Positions 42,737-52,029 are shown, counted from the stretch's first letter. The stretch is DNA of 64,000 nt from Lentisalinibacter sp037382365 (GCA_037382365.1 JARRPZ010000001.1:12793-76792), one strand, 5' to 3'. Notes: generated by a model from the letters alone, not told the origin. A program made the numbers and translations.

Positions 42737-43318
42737 ATGCCACAGCCCGACTACATCACCGCCCTCGACATCGACTTGCCGGATTCGTCCGAACTCGACG
42801 CGGACATGGCGAAGTATTTCCGTGTCTGTCAGGAGAAGCTCGGCATGGTGCCCAACGTCCTGAAAGCACACAGCTTCGACCAGGACAAGCTCCGGGCCTT
42901 CGCCGGATTCTACAATGGCCTCATGCTCGAGGAATCGGGACTCACTCCGCTCGAGCGCGAGATGATCGCCGTGGTGGTTTCCTCGGCGAATCACTGCTAC
43001 TACTGCCTGGTCGCCCACGGCGCAGCCGTGCGCGAACTCTCCGGCGACCCCGAGCTCGGCGAGATGCTGGTAATGAACTACCGGGTGGCGCCGCTGGACG
43101 AGCGCCAGCGCGCGATGCTGGATTTCGCCTGGAAACTGACGGTCGAGCCGGCCACCGTCGTCGATCAGGATCGGGAGGAACTCCGTAGTTACGGATTCGG
43201 CGAGGGCGAGATCTGGGACATCGCGGCCGTCGCCTCCTTCTTCAACATGAGCAACCGCATGGCGATCGCCGTCGACATGATGCCGAACCGGGAATACCAC
43301 GCCGCCCATCGCGGCTGA
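42737..43318 (+). CDS. AhpD-like peroxidase-related (carboxymuconolactone decarboxylase family) protein
   Basis: The protein has 193 residues from ATG 42737, with AAGGAG 8 bp upstream. The alkylhydroperoxidase core is LTPLEREMIAVVVSSANHCYYCLVAHG, with the redox CxxC pair and the His. MVPNVLKAHS near the N terminus fits the 'peroxidase-related enzyme' subgroup. It probably reduces peroxides or peroxide-like side products. It lies 25 bp after dctP. Confidence 0.88.
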   Translation: MPQPDYITALDIDLPDSSELDADMAKYFRVCQEKLGMVPNVLKAHSFDQDKLRAFAGFYNGLMLEESGLTPLEREMIAVVVSSANHCYYCLVAHGAAVRELSGDPELGEMLVMNYRVAPLDERQRAMLDFAWKLTVEPATVVDQDREELRSYGFGEGEIWDIAAVASFFNMSNRMAIAVDMMPNREYHAAHRG

Positions 43319-43352
43319 GGGGCGACCCGGAGACCATCGTCGCGGGTCCCGG

Positions 43353-44009
43353 TCAGCTCGCCGTCTTCTTCTCCGCGACCTCGGGCCCGAAGACCCGCCG
43401 GGCCGCCAGGATGTGACTTCGCATGACGGAGGCGGCCCAGTCCGGATCGCCCGCCTCGATGGCGGCGACCAGCTCCAGATGATGCGCGGCACTGCGCGAG
43501 AGGGACTCGGCATCGTAATTCCGGAAGGTAATCGCAGCCAGTGAAGACTGGGTGAGCGTGGTCAGGATGTTGCGCAGGAGACGATTACCACCCGCTTTCG
43601 CGATTTCGCCGTGGAAGCGATCGTTCAGCGCCTTGATGCGCACGAGATAACCGGGCTCGCGCTTCCGCGACGCCTCCATCTGCTGCTCGGCGAGCTTCCT
43701 CAGCCGGGCGGTCATCGCCGCATCGGCATGACGTGCCGCCTGCGCCGCCGCGTAGGACTCCAGCACGGCCCGCAGGTCGAAGATCTCGTTCAGTTCCTGC
43801 TTCGACCAGCTGGTGACCACCGCGCCCTGGTTCGGCACGAACTCCAGCAGACCTTCCGCATTCAACTGCCGCAGCGCCTCACGGACCGGGGTACGGCTGA
43901 CGCCCGCCACCGCGGCAACCTCCTGCTCCGTGATTCGCGTCCCCGGCACATACCGGCCACTGACGATACCTTCGCGTACCGCCTCGTAAGCTTTCTCGAC
44001 TGCTTTCAT
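43353..44009 (-). CDS. GntR-family regulator with FCD domain
   Basis: The protein has 218 residues. An N-terminal winged helix-turn-helix (ITEQEVAAVAGVSRTPVREALRQLNAEGLLEF, about 27-58) is followed by an FCD ligand-binding domain (EIFDLRAVLESYAAAQAARHAD, LNDRFHGEIAKAGGNRLL, HLELVAAIEAGDPDWAASVMRSHI) with the His residues that bind a metal in many members. It is the last gene of the leftward arm of the hydantoinase island and probably controls both arms through the TTGTATACAA sites at 49171 and 49234. Confidence 0.92.
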   Translation of the reverse strand: MKAVEKAYEAVREGIVSGRYVPGTRITEQEVAAVAGVSRTPVREALRQLNAEGLLEFVPNQGAVVTSWSKQELNEIFDLRAVLESYAAAQAARHADAAMTARLRKLAEQQMEASRKREPGYLVRIKALNDRFHGEIAKAGGNRLLRNILTTLTQSSLAAITFRNYDAESLSRSAAHHLELVAAIEAGDPDWAASVMRSHILAARRVFGPEVAEKKTAS

Positions 44010-44058
44010 ATTTCTTATTCTTCTTTGGGTTACACAGTATATTGCAACGGACTTGGTG

Positions 44059-45993
44059 TCAGGCGGCCTTCGACTTGCGTTTACCCTTGCCCTTGGCCTT
44101 GCGTTTCACCTTCACCCGGTTGTCCGCCTTCACCCAGGTCTTGAACTCGGGCTGGCGCGGCGGCTGCAGTCCGGTCTCCCGCTTGCAGCGCTTCTTCAAC
44201 TCCTCGATGGTGCCGCCCTTGTCGAACAACGAGGTCTCGCCGCGCTTCTTCGCCATGCGCTCGCGCAGAGCACGGGTCTTCTTCTCGTTGACCGACAGGT
44301 CGTCGTGTAGCACCACACCATAACGCTTGGCACCCTCCGCAGTGACCAGCCCGGCCTCCACGTCGGCCGCCACCTGTGCCGCCGGACGCTGCAGCGGATC
44401 GCCCCAGCCGCCGCCACCCCAGGTGTCGAAGTACAGCAGATCGCCCTCTTTCACCTCGATGCGGTCACACTTGGATGGCAGCAACTCTTCACTGCCATCG
44501 GCGCGTACGAGGATCTTCTTGCTCCGCATGCCCGGCAGACCCCCGTTCACGCCCCAGGGATAGGTCAGCCAGCGGTCGTCGTGGATGGAGATCTCGCCGT
44601 CTTCCAGGAAACGGTATCCCATCCTGAGACCGTTACCGCCACGGTGCAGGCCGGGACCGCCGCTGTCGGGGATCGTCTCGTAGACGTCGATGCGCAGTGG
44701 GAAGTAGCTCTCCAGGAACTCGTTCGGCACGTTGGTGAAACTCGGCCACAGGGAATGGCCGTCCGGCCCGTCGCCGGAAGGTTTGCCGGGAACCCCGCCG
44801 AATCCGATCTGATAGAGCTGATACCACTCGCCATCCTTGTCGTAACCCGAGTACATGAAGTGCGGGCTGTCCGAGAAACCCGCGGCGCACAGGAAGTCCG
44901 GATTCCCCTGACCGAGCAGGCCACCGAGGACGTCGAAGATGCGTCCGAGAGCGTGGGTGCGGCAAGAGAGCGCCGCCGGCTTCTTTGGCTTCAGCAAGGT
45001 ACCCTCGGGGATACGGACCTCCATCAGGTCGTAGAAACCGTCGTTGAACATGATCTGAGGGTCGAACACCATGATCATGTACACGCCGCAGAACATCTTG
45101 AACATCTCCTCGTTCAGGAGGAAGTTCACCGAGCCGATGGACTGGGGGTCGGTGCCCTCGAAATCGAAGATGACCTTGCTGCCTTCCCGCCACATGGCGC
45201 AGCGGATCTTGTACGGCCCCATACCGAGGCCGTCATCGCAGAGATAGTCCTCGAACACCTGCTTCTTCGTCGGCACCGTGTCCTTGATGAGCTTCGCCAT
45301 GGCCCGCTTGTTCCGGTCCAGGAGGTCTTCGAGCGCCGAGTACAGGGTGTCGTCACCGAACCGGTCGGCCAGTTCGATCACGCGCTTTTCGGCGGTGCGC
45401 ACGGCAGCGACGATCGCATTGAAATCCGAACGGTTCCAGTGCGGCAGACGGCAGTTGTGCAGGATCAGCTCCAGCACGTCTTCCTGCAGCACGTCCTTCT
45501 TGTAGATCTTCGTCGGCGGCACACAGATGCCCTCCTCGTAGATCTGGCGCGCGTCCGTGGGGAGGGAACCGGGTACCTTGCCGCCGATATCGGTCATATG
45601 ACCGAACATGGCGGAATAGGCGATCAGCCGGCCGTCCTTGAAGATCGGGCGCAGCAACAGCCAGTCGTTGGCGTGACTCACGGCACCGTTGCACGCATAC
45701 GGATCGGAGGTCAGGAAGATGTCGCCTTCCTCGATAGTGCCGTCGTAGGCCTCCTTGAAACCGTGGATGAAGCTGCCGAACTGGCCGACGACCATCTTGC
45801 CATCGACATTGGCGATCATCGGGAACTCGTCGTGCTGTTCCCGGATGCCGGGTGACATGGCGGTGCGGAACAGCACGGTGTCCATCTCCCAGCGCGCGTT
45901 CAGCATCGCGTTCTCGATGATGTCCAGGGTGATCGGATCGATCTTCTCCCGCTTGAACTTCCGCGGCTTCGTCTCGACTAGTCTTGCAGGCAT
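44059..45993 (-). CDS. hyuB: hydantoinase B/oxoprolinase family protein
   Basis: The protein has 644 residues from ATG 45993, with AAGGGAG upstream. Family members form, with HyuA, ATP-dependent enzymes that open cyclic amides (N-methylhydantoin, 5-oxoproline, caprolactam) or carboxylate ketones. IDPITLDIIENAMLNARWEMD, MSPGIREQHDEFPMI, LTSDPYACNGAVSHANDW with likely metal ligands, GFSDSPHFMYSGYD, GGNGLRMGYRFLEDGE and LYFDTWGGGGWGDPLQRP are family features. The last 20 residues are a Lys/Arg-rich tail unusual for the family. It follows hyuA by 18 bp. Confidence 0.9.
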   Translation of the reverse strand: MPARLVETKPRKFKREKIDPITLDIIENAMLNARWEMDTVLFRTAMSPGIREQHDEFPMIANVDGKMVVGQFGSFIHGFKEAYDGTIEEGDIFLTSDPYACNGAVSHANDWLLLRPIFKDGRLIAYSAMFGHMTDIGGKVPGSLPTDARQIYEEGICVPPTKIYKKDVLQEDVLELILHNCRLPHWNRSDFNAIVAAVRTAEKRVIELADRFGDDTLYSALEDLLDRNKRAMAKLIKDTVPTKKQVFEDYLCDDGLGMGPYKIRCAMWREGSKVIFDFEGTDPQSIGSVNFLLNEEMFKMFCGVYMIMVFDPQIMFNDGFYDLMEVRIPEGTLLKPKKPAALSCRTHALGRIFDVLGGLLGQGNPDFLCAAGFSDSPHFMYSGYDKDGEWYQLYQIGFGGVPGKPSGDGPDGHSLWPSFTNVPNEFLESYFPLRIDVYETIPDSGGPGLHRGGNGLRMGYRFLEDGEISIHDDRWLTYPWGVNGGLPGMRSKKILVRADGSEELLPSKCDRIEVKEGDLLYFDTWGGGGWGDPLQRPAAQVAADVEAGLVTAEGAKRYGVVLHDDLSVNEKKTRALRERMAKKRGETSLFDKGGTIEELKKRCKRETGLQPPRQPEFKTWVKADNRVKVKRKAKGKGKRKSKAA

Positions 45994-46011
45994 GTCATGC
46001 TCCCTTCGTGT

Positions 46012-48069
46012 TCATGCATCGGGGCGAATGAGGATGTTCCCGAATTCATCCACCTTGCCGGTGTGTCCGGGCAGGATCAGCGTCGTGGAGTCCATCTCCA
46101 GAATGATCGCCGGACCCGGTATCTCGTTACCCGCCTCCAGTTTGGAACGATGATACAGCTTCGCCTTCCGGTCCTTGCCGTCGACGTAGACGTCGTGTTC
46201 GGCGATGACCGCCGCCTTCGCACTCTTGCCGCCCTTCTCGATGACTGCCGGCTTCACCGTGGTGGGCTTGCCGTTTACCACCGCGCGGAGATTCACGAGC
46301 TCCTTCTCCTCCTCGAGGGCGAAGGTGAACAGCTGACGATGCATCTCGTCGAACTGATCGCCGATCGCATCGAGGCCTTTCTTGCGCACCTCGTCCAGAT
46401 CCACGTCCACCGTGAGGGTGAGCCCCTGACCGTGATAACGCAGGTCGGCCTGATAGGTGAGGGTCTGATCCTTCTTCGGCACGCCCTCCTTGTCCAGAGT
46501 CCTGGAGGCTTTCGTCGCGAGCTTGTCGAAGATCTTCTCGAGACCGTTCGGCGTCGTATCGGAGAAACGCTTGATATAGGTGCGCGCCGCCTCGTTCCGC
46601 ATGCGGGTCGTCGCGTCGCCGTAGGCACAGAGCACACCCGGTCCCGGCGGGATGATGACGGGCCAGGCGTTCATCAGACGCCCGAGCGCGTTCGCATGCA
46701 GGGGGCCCGCGCCGCCGAATGCGATCAGCGCGAAATCCCGCGGATCGTAGCCCTTCTCCACCGACACCAGTCGGAGCGCGCCGAACATGTTCTCGTTGAC
46801 CAGTTTGATGATGCCTTCGGCGGCCTTCTTCAGAGGCAACCCGAGGGCCTTCGCCACCTGCTTCACGGCCTTCTCGGCGAGGTCGTGGCGGATCTCCATG
46901 TCCCCGCCAAGCCGCGCATCGGTCGGCAGGTAGCCGAGTACCACGTTCGCGTCCGTCACGGTCGGCGCTTCGCCGCCCTTGTTGTACGCGGCCGGTCCCG
47001 GATCGGCACCGGCACTCTCCGGCCCCACCCGGAGCGCCCCGGTCAGCTCCGGCACGTGGGCGATCGAGCCGCCACCTGCACCGACCGTCCGCACGTCCAC
47101 CGACGAGGCGCGCACGGTCACGTCGCCGACGCTGGTCTCGCGGCGCAGCTGGGCATATCCGTTCTCGACCAGCGCCACGTCCGTGGAGGTGCCCCCCATG
47201 TCGAACGTGAGCAGATTCTCGTAGCCCGCCTGCTTCGCCACCCAGATGGCGCCCGATACGCCACCGGCCGGTCCGCTCATGAGCAGGTTCACCGGATAGT
47301 TGCGCGCCTGCGTCGCAGACGCGAGACCACCGTCCGATCGAAGGACGTGCAACTGGACTTCCTTGTTCAGGTCCTTGCGCAGGTTGCGTCGCAGGTTGTT
47401 GATGTAGGAGTCCACTTTGGGGCGGACATAGGAATTGGCCACCGTCGTGATCGCCCGTTCGTATTCCTGCATCTCGGGCACGACTTCGGAAGACAGAGAG
47501 ACGGGCGTCTCGGGGAAGACCTTCCTGGCGACCTTCGCCACCTCTCGCTCATTCGAGGCATTGGCGTAGGAGTTGATCAACGACACCGTGAGCGCTTCGA
47601 CGCCCTTACCTTTCAGTCGCTTCAGCTCTTTCTCCAGTCCCCGTTTGTCGAGCTTTGTGACCACCTTTCCATCGGCGCCCATGCGCTCGTCGGCCTCGAC
47701 CGTCAGGGCCAGCGGAGCGAGCGGTGCGCTCTTGTTGTAGATGACCCAACCGCCGAGCCCGCCGGGGACGAAGGACCTGGCGATCTGCAGGACCTGCCGA
47801 TAGCCTTTCGTGGTGATCAGCCCCACGGTCGCACCCTTGCCCTCCAGGATCGTGTTCGTCGCGACCGTCGTGCCGTGCATCACGTGGGTGATCTTCTTCG
47901 GGTCGATGTCGGCCTCGCTGCAGATCCTGGCGATGCCGTTCAGGACCCCGATGGACGAATCCGACGGTGTGCTCGGGACTTTGGCGGTCCAGGTGTCACC
48001 GGTCTTCTCGTCGACGAGCAATAGATCTGTGAACGTGCCACCCACGTCCACGCCGAGTCGGTAGGCCAT
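46012..48069 (-). CDS. hyuA: hydantoinase A/oxoprolinase family protein (ATPase subunit)
   Basis: The protein has 685 residues from ATG 48069, with GAGGGG upstream. The ASKHA-type ATPase fold shows GVDVGGTFTDLLLVDE at the N terminus, LTFDMGGTSTDVALVENG, VDVRTVGAGGGSIAH and AFGGAGPLHANALGR. It provides ATP-dependent activation of the carbonyl that HyuB then attacks. The subfamily (hydantoinase, oxoprolinase, caprolactamase or ketone carboxylase) cannot be fixed by eye. It lies 139 bp after the HMG-CoA lyase-like gene. Confidence 0.9.
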   Translation of the reverse strand: MAYRLGVDVGGTFTDLLLVDEKTGDTWTAKVPSTPSDSSIGVLNGIARICSEADIDPKKITHVMHGTTVATNTILEGKGATVGLITTKGYRQVLQIARSFVPGGLGGWVIYNKSAPLAPLALTVEADERMGADGKVVTKLDKRGLEKELKRLKGKGVEALTVSLINSYANASNEREVAKVARKVFPETPVSLSSEVVPEMQEYERAITTVANSYVRPKVDSYINNLRRNLRKDLNKEVQLHVLRSDGGLASATQARNYPVNLLMSGPAGGVSGAIWVAKQAGYENLLTFDMGGTSTDVALVENGYAQLRRETSVGDVTVRASSVDVRTVGAGGGSIAHVPELTGALRVGPESAGADPGPAAYNKGGEAPTVTDANVVLGYLPTDARLGGDMEIRHDLAEKAVKQVAKALGLPLKKAAEGIIKLVNENMFGALRLVSVEKGYDPRDFALIAFGGAGPLHANALGRLMNAWPVIIPPGPGVLCAYGDATTRMRNEAARTYIKRFSDTTPNGLEKIFDKLATKASRTLDKEGVPKKDQTLTYQADLRYHGQGLTLTVDVDLDEVRKKGLDAIGDQFDEMHRQLFTFALEEEKELVNLRAVVNGKPTTVKPAVIEKGGKSAKAAVIAEHDVYVDGKDRKAKLYHRSKLEAGNEIPGPAIILEMDSTTLILPGHTGKVDEFGNILIRPDA

Positions 48070-48208
48070 GGCTTCCCCTCAATGGATTTGATTCATCTGC
48101 ACCGGTACGCCTCGTCCACCGTACCACGATCGTAAACGTCTCCCCGCAGTCGCACTCAGTCTCGCGAGTTTCCTCTCCGCCGGCAACCATGGCCGCCGCG
48201 GCCTGCGG

Positions 48209-49135
48209 TCAGTCACCGGCAGCGGTCCGCTCCCGCGCGACGTCCGGAAACATACCGGCTTTCGGTAACATCGCCGGCACGCCACGCCCGAGTTGTTCCT
48301 CCAGCCACAGACTGGTCTCGATGATCTTGGGGAGCGACACTCCGGTCTCTATTCCGGAGCGCTCCAGCAGGTAGATGAGATCGTCCGTGGGTATATTACC
48401 GGTCGCCGCGGGCGCGAACGGACAGCCCCCGATACCGCCGATACTCGCGTCCAGTGAGGTCACGCCGGCATCTACTGCCGCCTGAGCATTCGCGAGCCCC
48501 GTGTTCCGCGTATTGTGAAGATGGCAACGCAGGGGCATGCCCGGCAGTGCCTCTGCCAGCCGGCCCAGCAGATCGCTCACCTGAGCCGGCACGGCGACGC
48601 CGATGCTGTCCGCGATCGCCAGCTCGACGGGCGCGGCCTCTGCGACACGTCGCGCGATCTCGATCACGCGTTCCGGCGCCACCTCCCCTTCGAATGGACA
48701 ACCGAAAGCCGATGACACCGTGATGTTGGCCCGGATACCGGCCGACTTCGCCTGCGACGCGATCTTCAGCCACGCCTCGATGGACTCCTCACTACTGACG
48801 CCCTGGTTGCGTCGGTTGTAGGTATCGCTGGCCACCACGACCATCCCGACCTCGTCGATACCGCAGTCCCGCGCCCGCTGGAAGCCTTTCTCGTTCAGCA
48901 CCAGGCCGATATAGGTGACGTCATCAAGCTTCGGCAGTGCGGCCACCAGTTCCTCGGCACCGGCCATCTGCGGGACCCGTCGCGGATCGACGAAGCTGGT
49001 GACTTCCAGACGGCGGATTCCCGCCTCCACGGCTCGCCGGATGAACGCGATCCTGGTCTCCAGCGGGAGTACTTCGGGTTCCGACTGCAGGCCGTCGCGG
49101 GGCCCGACTTCCACGATCGATATGCGACGCGCCAT
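48209..49135 (-). CDS. hydroxymethylglutaryl-CoA lyase family protein
   Basis: The protein has 308 residues from ATG 49135. It is a TIM-barrel metal enzyme that cleaves 3-hydroxy-3-methylglutaryl-CoA or similar thioesters. The active residues are all visible: Arg13-Asp14 in VGPRDGLQ, His205 and His207 in CHLHNTRNTG, and Cys238 in GGIGGCPFAPAATGN, the mobile G-loop. The substrate here may differ from HMG-CoA. First gene of the leftward arm; the divergent promoter region lies upstream. Confidence 0.92.
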   Translation of the reverse strand: MARRISIVEVGPRDGLQSEPEVLPLETRIAFIRRAVEAGIRRLEVTSFVDPRRVPQMAGAEELVAALPKLDDVTYIGLVLNEKGFQRARDCGIDEVGMVVVASDTYNRRNQGVSSEESIEAWLKIASQAKSAGIRANITVSSAFGCPFEGEVAPERVIEIARRVAEAAPVELAIADSIGVAVPAQVSDLLGRLAEALPGMPLRCHLHNTRNTGLANAQAAVDAGVTSLDASIGGIGGCPFAPAATGNIPTDDLIYLLERSGIETGVSLPKIIETSLWLEEQLGRGVPAMLPKAGMFPDVARERTAAGD

Positions 49136-49169
49136 TTCACCCCTGATCGTTCTGACCATCGACTACGCT

Positions 49170-49197
49170 ATTGTATACAAGCCGGATCGACAGACAA
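49170..49197 (-). promoter_or_regulatory. promoter of the HMG-CoA lyase/hyuAB arm
   Basis: On the minus strand TTGTCT (49192-49197) and TACAAT (49170-49175) are 16 bp apart, 35 bp before the ATG. The -10 box overlaps the palindrome at 49171-49180, an ideal position for repression. Confidence 0.55.
49171..49180. promoter_or_regulatory. perfect palindromic operator TTGTATACAA
   Basis: A perfect 10-bp palindrome of the TNGTATACNA form known for FCD-type GntR regulators, overlapping the leftward -10 box. Confidence 0.65.
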
Positions 49198-49216
49198 GCT
49201 AACTGCGGTTTGTCTG
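49191..49216. promoter_or_regulatory. inverted repeat CAGACAA-N12-TTGTCTG
   Basis: A perfect 7-bp inverted repeat in the middle of the divergent region, between the two TTGTATAC sites. Its left arm contains the -35 box of the leftward promoter. It could bind a second regulator or RNA polymerase symmetrically. Confidence 0.4.
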
Positions 49217-49233
49217 CCGCCAGACCGCCAAAA

Positions 49234-49243
49234 TTGTATACAC
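49234..49243. promoter_or_regulatory. second operator half-variant TTGTATACAC
   Basis: One mismatch from the palindrome at 49171; the two sites start 63 bp apart, six helical turns, so a dimer of dimers could loop the DNA. It lies 63 bp before the CoA transferase ATG. Confidence 0.6.
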
Positions 49244-49306
49244 TAACCGTCGCCTCAGTGGTGGACGATCGCTGTGGTTCGAGCTTGAGTCATTCGGAGA
49301 ACATGC

Positions 49307-50518
49307 ATGTCGAGTGTATCGGAAAACCGGGGCCCCCTCGCTGATCTGCGCGTAGTCGAGATGGGGACCCTGCTCGCAGGGCCGTTCTGCGGCCAGCTGC
49401 TCGGCGATTTCGGCGCCGAAGTCATCAAGATAGAACCGCCGGGACAGGGCGATCCCATGCGTGACTGGGGCCAGGAGAAGGCGCATGGCAAATCGCTCTG
49501 GTGGCCGGTCATCGCCCGCAACAAGAAGTCGGTCACGGTCAATCTCCGCATGGAGGAAGGCCAGGAGATCATCCGTCAGCTCGTGCGGGAAGCCGACTTC
49601 CTCCTGGAGAATTTCCGCCCGGGCACGATGGAGCGCTGGAATCTCTCCTACGACGACCTCAGGAAGATCAACCCGGGGCTCATCATGATCCGGGTGTCCG
49701 GGTTCGGTCAGACCGGTCCCTATGCCAGGCGCGCCGGCTTCGGCGCGGTCGGGGAGTCTATGGGCGGGCTGCGCTACGTCTGCGGCGATCCCTCGGCACC
49801 GCCGAGTCGGGTCGGCATCAGTATCGGCGATTCGCTGGCGGCGACTTTCGCCACGGTCGGTGCCCTGGCCGCGTTGCACCATCGTGAGCGGACCGGCGAA
49901 GGCCAGGTCGTCGATTCGGCGATCTACGAGGCCGTCCTGAACATGATGGAATCACTGATCACCGAGTACGACAAGGCGGACTACATCAGGGAGCGCCAGG
50001 GATCCATACTGCCCGGTGTGGCGCCGTCCAACGTCTACCCGACGAAGGACGGCAAGTTGCTCCTGATCGCGGCCAACCAGGACACGGTGTTCCGCCGCCT
50101 CGCCGAGGCGATGGGCCGACCCGAACTGGCCGAGGACGAACGCTACCGCAGCCACTCCTCGCGAGGCGCCAATCAGCAGGAACTCGACGAACTCGTCGCG
50201 GACTGGACCCGTACCAGGGATCAGAAGACGCTGATCGATCTGATGGAAGAATTCGGGATTCCCGCCGGCGGCATTTACCGGGCACCGGAGATGCTCGAGG
50301 ACGCCCACTTCCGAGCCCGCGAAGCGATCATCGAGACCATGCATCCCGAGTTCGGCAAGCTCAGGATGCAGAACGTGGCGCCCAAACTCTCCGCGACACC
50401 GGGATCTGTGCGCACGGCGGGGCCCGCACTCGGCGAGCATACGGACGAGGTGCTCTCCGGCATCCTCGGATTCGATGCGGAGCGCCTGGCTTCGCTACGC
50501 GAGGCAGGCGCCATCTAG
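49307..50518 (+). CDS. family III CoA transferase (CaiB/BaiF)
   Basis: The protein has 403 residues. LADLRVVEMGTLLAGPFCGQLLGDFGAEVIKIEPPG opens the fold, and Asp175 in GISIGDSLAA fits the catalytic Asp. It is closer to succinyl-CoA-dependent dicarboxylate transferases than the copy at 27832, judging by PGQGDPMRDWG and FRPGTMERWNL; the acceptor is unknown. First gene of the rightward arm; the next gene starts directly after its stop. Confidence 0.92.
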   Translation: MSSVSENRGPLADLRVVEMGTLLAGPFCGQLLGDFGAEVIKIEPPGQGDPMRDWGQEKAHGKSLWWPVIARNKKSVTVNLRMEEGQEIIRQLVREADFLLENFRPGTMERWNLSYDDLRKINPGLIMIRVSGFGQTGPYARRAGFGAVGESMGGLRYVCGDPSAPPSRVGISIGDSLAATFATVGALAALHHRERTGEGQVVDSAIYEAVLNMMESLITEYDKADYIRERQGSILPGVAPSNVYPTKDGKLLLIAANQDTVFRRLAEAMGRPELAEDERYRSHSSRGANQQELDELVADWTRTRDQKTLIDLMEEFGIPAGGIYRAPEMLEDAHFRAREAIIETMHPEFGKLRMQNVAPKLSATPGSVRTAGPALGEHTDEVLSGILGFDAERLASLREAGAI

Positions 50519-51163
50519 ATGTCGCGGGTCCTCGAAGACGACTATCGGCAGGCGGGCTTCGGGGGCCGCCTGGAACCCGGACCGAAACCCGCATTACTGG
50601 TCATCGATTTCGTGCGCGCCTATCTCGAGCCGGAGTGTCCGCTGTACGCCGGCGTGGAGGAACCCCTCGAACGCTGCAGGACACTGCTCGCCGGTGCGCG
50701 CAGGGCGGGCGTGCCGGTGCTGCACACGAATGTGGCCTTCACGCCCGGCGGAATCGACGGCGGGATCTTCTACCGCAAGGTGGGCGCGCTCCGCTATCTC
50801 GACCGCGGCTCGCCTTACGGCGATTTCGCCGAGGGACTGGAACCCGCCGACGGGGAACCCGTCGTAACGAAACAGTACGCCAGTGCCTTCTTCGGCACGT
50901 CCCTCGCCTCGACGTTGACGAGTCTCGGTATCGACAGCGTATTCATTGCCGGACTGACCACCAGCGGGTGCGTCCGTGCTTCTGCGGTAGATGCGATGCA
51001 GCACGGATTCCGTCCGTTCGTCGTACGGGAAGCGGTCGGCGACCGGGATCCGGCGCCCCACGAGGCGAACCTGTTCGACCTGCAGGCTAAATATGCAGAG
51101 GTCGTGTCTCTCGAGGAGACGCTGACCGCGCTGACCAGCCGCGCAACCGGATCCGCCTCTTGA
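50519..51163 (+). CDS. cysteine hydrolase, isochorismatase superfamily (N-carbamoylsarcosine amidase-like)
   Basis: The protein has 214 residues; its ATG directly follows the CoA transferase stop. The catalytic triad is Asp30 (LLVIDFVRAY), Lys118 (VVTKQYASAF) and Cys151 (GLTTSGCVRASAVDAM). The TTSGCVRA motif is typical of N-carbamoylsarcosine amidase and maleamate amidohydrolase. It would hydrolyse an N-carbamoyl or amide group. Beside HyuA/HyuB, an N-carbamoyl acid from ring opening is a natural substrate, but that is an inference. Confidence 0.88.
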   Translation: MSRVLEDDYRQAGFGGRLEPGPKPALLVIDFVRAYLEPECPLYAGVEEPLERCRTLLAGARRAGVPVLHTNVAFTPGGIDGGIFYRKVGALRYLDRGSPYGDFAEGLEPADGEPVVTKQYASAFFGTSLASTLTSLGIDSVFIAGLTTSGCVRASAVDAMQHGFRPFVVREAVGDRDPAPHEANLFDLQAKYAEVVSLEETLTALTSRATGSAS

Positions 51164-52029
51164 TCGGCCCGATAGGCTGCGTAACCATCGCGGTCCCGGA
51201 TCTCGATCGATCGATCGAAAGCTACGAACGCTATCTCGGCTATCGCTGCACGCGGCGCTCCCGGCTGTCCGCAGAACAGGCGGACTACCTCGAGGCCCCG
51301 GCCCTGGGCGGCGCCGCCTGTGGGTTACTGCAACCCGAGCGCGGGTCCGGGTTCTCTTTCCGATTCATCGAACAGGCGTTGCCGACCGGATACCGGGCGC
51401 TGACCACCTGGGGCTGGAATGCGGCCGAACTCATCGTCCGGGACGTCGACGGACTGGCAGAGCGCCTGGCCGGCTCGCCTTTCCGTATCGCCGGTCCTCC
51501 CGAGGACCTGTCGTTTTCCAGCGCCATCCGTGCGATGCAGGTCATCGGTCCCGCCGAAGAGGTGCTGTATCTCACGATGGTCAAAGAGCCCCTCCCCGGT
51601 TTCGATCTGCCGGCACCCGTCTGTGAGGTCGGTCGCGCGTTCATCGTCATAGTCGGCGGACCGGACATGGCGCGTATGCAGCGCTACTACCATCGGCAGC
51701 ACGGCGTGCCGGAAGCCCCCGTCATGGAGGCTCGTGTCTCGGTGCTCTCGAAGGCCCTGGGACTGCCGCCCGAGCAGCAACATCCGATCGCCGCCATGCC
51801 GCTCGCCGGTCAGTCGCTGATCGAGGTGGACGCGTATCCGACGAACACGACCGAGCGACCGCGGGTCGAGGGCGGATTGCCGCCCGCAATGGCCGTCGTC
51901 AGCTTCGTCGCGGACCGGCTGCCCGACCGCCCTGGCGGGCGGCGTTTCACCGGAGAGCCGTATCGCGGTCGTCCGTGCGTCCTCGATCATGGTGCGGCCG
52001 GAGAACTGGTCGAGCTGATCGGACCCTGA
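51160..52029 (+). CDS. VOC (glyoxalase/bleomycin-resistance fold) protein
   Basis: The protein has 289 residues. The start is a TTG (51160-51162) overlapping the previous stop, which gives IGPIGCVTIAVPDLDRSIESYERYLGY, the standard start of a VOC domain. A second VOC half begins near GRAFIVIVGGPDMARMQRYYHRQHG. Metal ligands are not clear by eye. Members include isomerases, epimerases and dioxygenases. Its coupling to the amidohydrolase suggests an epimerase or isomerase step in the same pathway. Confidence 0.75.
   Translation: MIGPIGCVTIAVPDLDRSIESYERYLGYRCTRRSRLSAEQADYLEAPALGGAACGLLQPERGSGFSFRFIEQALPTGYRALTTWGWNAAELIVRDVDGLAERLAGSPFRIAGPPEDLSFSSAIRAMQVIGPAEEVLYLTMVKEPLPGFDLPAPVCEVGRAFIVIVGGPDMARMQRYYHRQHGVPEAPVMEARVSVLSKALGLPPEQQHPIAAMPLAGQSLIEVDAYPTNTTERPRVEGGLPPAMAVVSFVADRLPDRPGGRRFTGEPYRGRPCVLDHGAAGELVELIGP

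Noticed and set aside
43319..43352. Bidirectional terminator between the AhpD-like and GntR genes
   Set aside because: Only a 5-6-bp CCCG/CGGG stem with no T-run on either strand.
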